DNA from: Prevotella sp. UBA6387
GTDB lineage: Bacteria; Bacteroidota; Bacteroidia; Bacteroidales; Bacteroidaceae
Reading direction: 5' to 3'
Length of the DNA: 15,911 bases
NCBI GenBank assembly: GCA_002437565.1
Contig: DJQL01000148.1
Location: 3,936 to 19,846, forward strand
Of the stretch, positions 14,327-15,911 are shown piece by piece (positions within the stretch are counted from its first letter, which is position 1; every line of letters starts with the position of its first letter). The notes beneath the pieces were generated by a model that was given only the letters and a program-made list of their open reading frames with translations, made no database searches and was not told the origin of the DNA. Position numbers and translations under genes: made by a program.

Positions 14327-15637
14327 ATGAAAAAGATTATAAACAGCATACTTATAGGCGCTGCCGTTGTAGGCTTGTCGGCTTGCTCACTGCACGACGA
14401 TACCGAGCTCTTCGGCGAGCCGGCGGCTGAGCGCTTGGAGAAAAGCGTGGCGGCTGACAAGACTCTGCTTGAGTCAGCCTCAAACGGATGGGAACTGCAC
14501 CTGTGGACAGGAGAAGAATATAGCGGTGGCGGATACACCTACTTCATGAAGTTCGCCAACGACAAGGTGACCGTCAGCAGCGACATCGCGCCAGCCGACA
14601 TGAAAACCACGTCGAGCTATGACGTCATTTCCGACCAGGGACCAGTGCTGACAGTGAACACCTTCAACGAGATATTCCACTACCTCGCCGAGCCTTCCAT
14701 GGACGACGACGATGGCGAGCAGCAAGACTATGAGTTCGTGATCATGCGCACGACCAACGACTCTATCTACCTGCGTGGCAAGAAATGGGGCAACCACATG
14801 GTGATGACCCGCGTGGCGGAGTCTACGAACTGGGAAGACGAGATCAACAAGATGCAGCAAATGGACGACGACTTGATGATGACTTTCGCGCTGACAGAAG
14901 GCAACGACACGCTGGGCGACGTTTCGCTGAGCGACGACCGCATACTCACGTTCACCAACAAGCAAGGCGACTACAAGAAGATACCTTACTACGTGTCCAC
15001 GAAGGGCATTACGCTCGCCAAGCCCCTTGAGGTGAACGGCAAGTCGCTGCAAGAGCTCAACTACAACACCGAGGACATGTCGTTCACCCCTGAGGGAACC
15101 ACGGCGCAAGGCATGAAGCTGAGCGTAATGGTGCCAGAGAACTACATGAAGTACGGCGAGTTTGCTGGCGACTACAACATGGCTACCTATTGGGGCGCAA
15201 GCAAGCTGACCCTGCATCTCGTGCCAGCCGGCGACGGCAAGACATACCTCTTGAAGGGCATGAACGCCAACTTCGACCTCACGCTCACCTACGACAAGTC
15301 CACGGGAACACTCAACCTCAACACGCAGCACCTCTTCGACGTGAACGGCAACCAGCTGTGGCTCTGCGGATGGAACGCCTTTGGAGAAGGCTACTACACG
15401 TGGTCTACCGATGCCGGAATGGTCATATCCCGTGACCTCAGCAAGCAAGGCACGGTGCTGACATTCGAGCCTAACGATTACGCCGGCCTCACGACAGACT
15501 CGTTCATCCTCGTGTTGTTCTCAGGCACGCCAAGCAGCAACACTCGCGTGGGTAGCGCGAAGGGTATGAGCTCTCTCTACATCCAGCCTGGCGACTACCG
15601 CTTGGTAGGACCAATTACACTGACCAAAATCAACTAA
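14327..15637 (+). CDS. DUF4302 family lipoprotein
   Basis: Lipoprotein of 436 residues with lipobox LSAC (C20), followed by SLHDDTELFG. The next stretch (AAERLEKSVAADKTLLESASNGWELHLW, about 33-60) is the conserved opening of the DUF4302 family. It then continues with YTYFMKFANDKVTVSSD, FNEIFHYLAEPS and IYLRGKKWGNHMVMTR. The rest is predicted beta-rich, with many W, Y and G residues and no catalytic motif I can recognise. Such proteins are regularly encoded beside SusC/SusD and the HExxH lipoprotein, so a surface binding role in the same uptake system is a reasonable inference. The gaps to its neighbours are 11 and 15 bases. Confidence 0.88.
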   Translation: MKKIINSILIGAAVVGLSACSLHDDTELFGEPAAERLEKSVAADKTLLESASNGWELHLWTGEEYSGGGYTYFMKFANDKVTVSSDIAPADMKTTSSYDVISDQGPVLTVNTFNEIFHYLAEPSMDDDDGEQQDYEFVIMRTTNDSIYLRGKKWGNHMVMTRVAESTNWEDEINKMQQMDDDLMMTFALTEGNDTLGDVSLSDDRILTFTNKQGDYKKIPYYVSTKGITLAKPLEVNGKSLQELNYNTEDMSFTPEGTTAQGMKLSVMVPENYMKYGEFAGDYNMATYWGASKLTLHLVPAGDGKTYLLKGMNANFDLTLTYDKSTGTLNLNTQHLFDVNGNQLWLCGWNAFGEGYYTWSTDAGMVISRDLSKQGTVLTFEPNDYAGLTTDSFILVLFSGTPSSNTRVGSAKGMSSLYIQPGDYRLVGPITLTKIN

Positions 15638-15652
15638 CAAGACATCACGACT

Positions 15653-15911
15653 ATGAAAAACATAAAGACACTGATAATCGCCGTGGCGTGCATGGGCGGC
15701 TTGAGCCTGTTCTCGTGCAAGGACAACCCCACAGACGACATGATAGAGAGCAACCGTCAGCTCAAGGTAGTGTCGGTGACAGGCACTACGTTCAAAGCCG
15801 CCGGAGGCGAGGACACCCTCACCGTGGACAAGCCCATCACGTCGGCATACGCCAACGTGGACTGGGTCACCGTGAAAACAGACAAGGCCACCAACTCCGT
15901 GTTCGTGGCCG
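15653..15911 (+). CDS. Lipoprotein with BACON-like domain, 3'-truncated by window edge
   Basis: 86 codons are visible. It has a lipoprotein signal peptide with lipobox LFSC (C22), then KDNPTDD, an acidic export-signal-like stretch. Next comes a beta-strand region (VVSVTGTTFKAAGGEDTLTV, ANVDWVTVKTD) that resembles a BACON domain, an Ig-like fold common in Bacteroidetes surface proteins and thought to bind carbohydrate or mucin, or to act as a spacer. It follows the DUF4302 gene by 15 bases, so it is the fifth gene of the operon. What follows the domain is outside the window, and the BACON call rests on a short segment. Confidence 0.7.
   Translation, partial: MKNIKTLIIAVACMGGLSLFSCKDNPTDDMIESNRQLKVVSVTGTTFKAAGGEDTLTVDKPITSAYANVDWVTVKTDKATNSVFVA

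Noticed and set aside
14480..15448. 322-codon minus-strand ORF opposite the DUF4302 gene
   Set aside because: Low-complexity V/H/L/R-rich translation typical of the antisense of a GC-rich gene; the plus-strand gene has a signal peptide and family match.

Overview
The window looks like chromosomal DNA of a Bacteroidota member, most likely Bacteroidales and Prevotella-like. The evidence is a SusC/SusD pair, four consecutive lipoproteins with acidic residues after the lipobox cysteine, GSCFA and YfhO family genes, and several TAnnTTTG promoter elements typical of the phylum. Genus assignment is inference. No tRNA, rRNA, CRISPR array, insertion sequence or integrase was seen.

Left part (1-2650): the 3' four fifths of prfC (release factor RF3, + strand) converges on a minus-strand pair, mtnN/pfs then luxS. 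A long nested hairpin with A and T tracts on both sides separates them and should stop transcription in both directions. mtnN and luxS together clear S-adenosylhomocysteine in two steps and yield homocysteine and the AI-2 precursor DPD. mtnN appears to start at TTG.

Middle part (2650-7575): divergent from mtnN is a large YfhO-family polytopic membrane protein. One base after its stop begins a secreted LolA-like protein. The 3' end of that gene overlaps, tail to tail by 16 bp, a SpoU/TrmH-family RNA methyltransferase on the minus strand. Divergent from the methyltransferase is a GSCFA protein with SGNH-hydrolase-like residues.

Intergenic part (7575-8443): 869 bp without a convincing gene, but structured. 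It holds four tandem 22-bp units built on a CGTAAAGCCG core, with an inverted copy in front. It also holds a minus-strand stretch with its own promoter-like element and two abutting reading frames, which may be a decayed ORF, an untranslated RNA or a dispersed repeat. Next to susC there is a canonical Bacteroidetes promoter (TTTG, 20 bp, TAATTTTG).

Right part (8444-15911): a co-directional operon of susC, susD, a HExxH zinc-metallohydrolase lipoprotein, a DUF4302 lipoprotein and the start of a BACON-like lipoprotein that runs off the edge. The last three intergenic gaps are 11-24 bp. This is a TonB-dependent outer-membrane uptake locus with surface lipoproteins. It has a hydrolase but no glycosidase or lyase in view, so a peptide or other non-glycan substrate is plausible but unproven.
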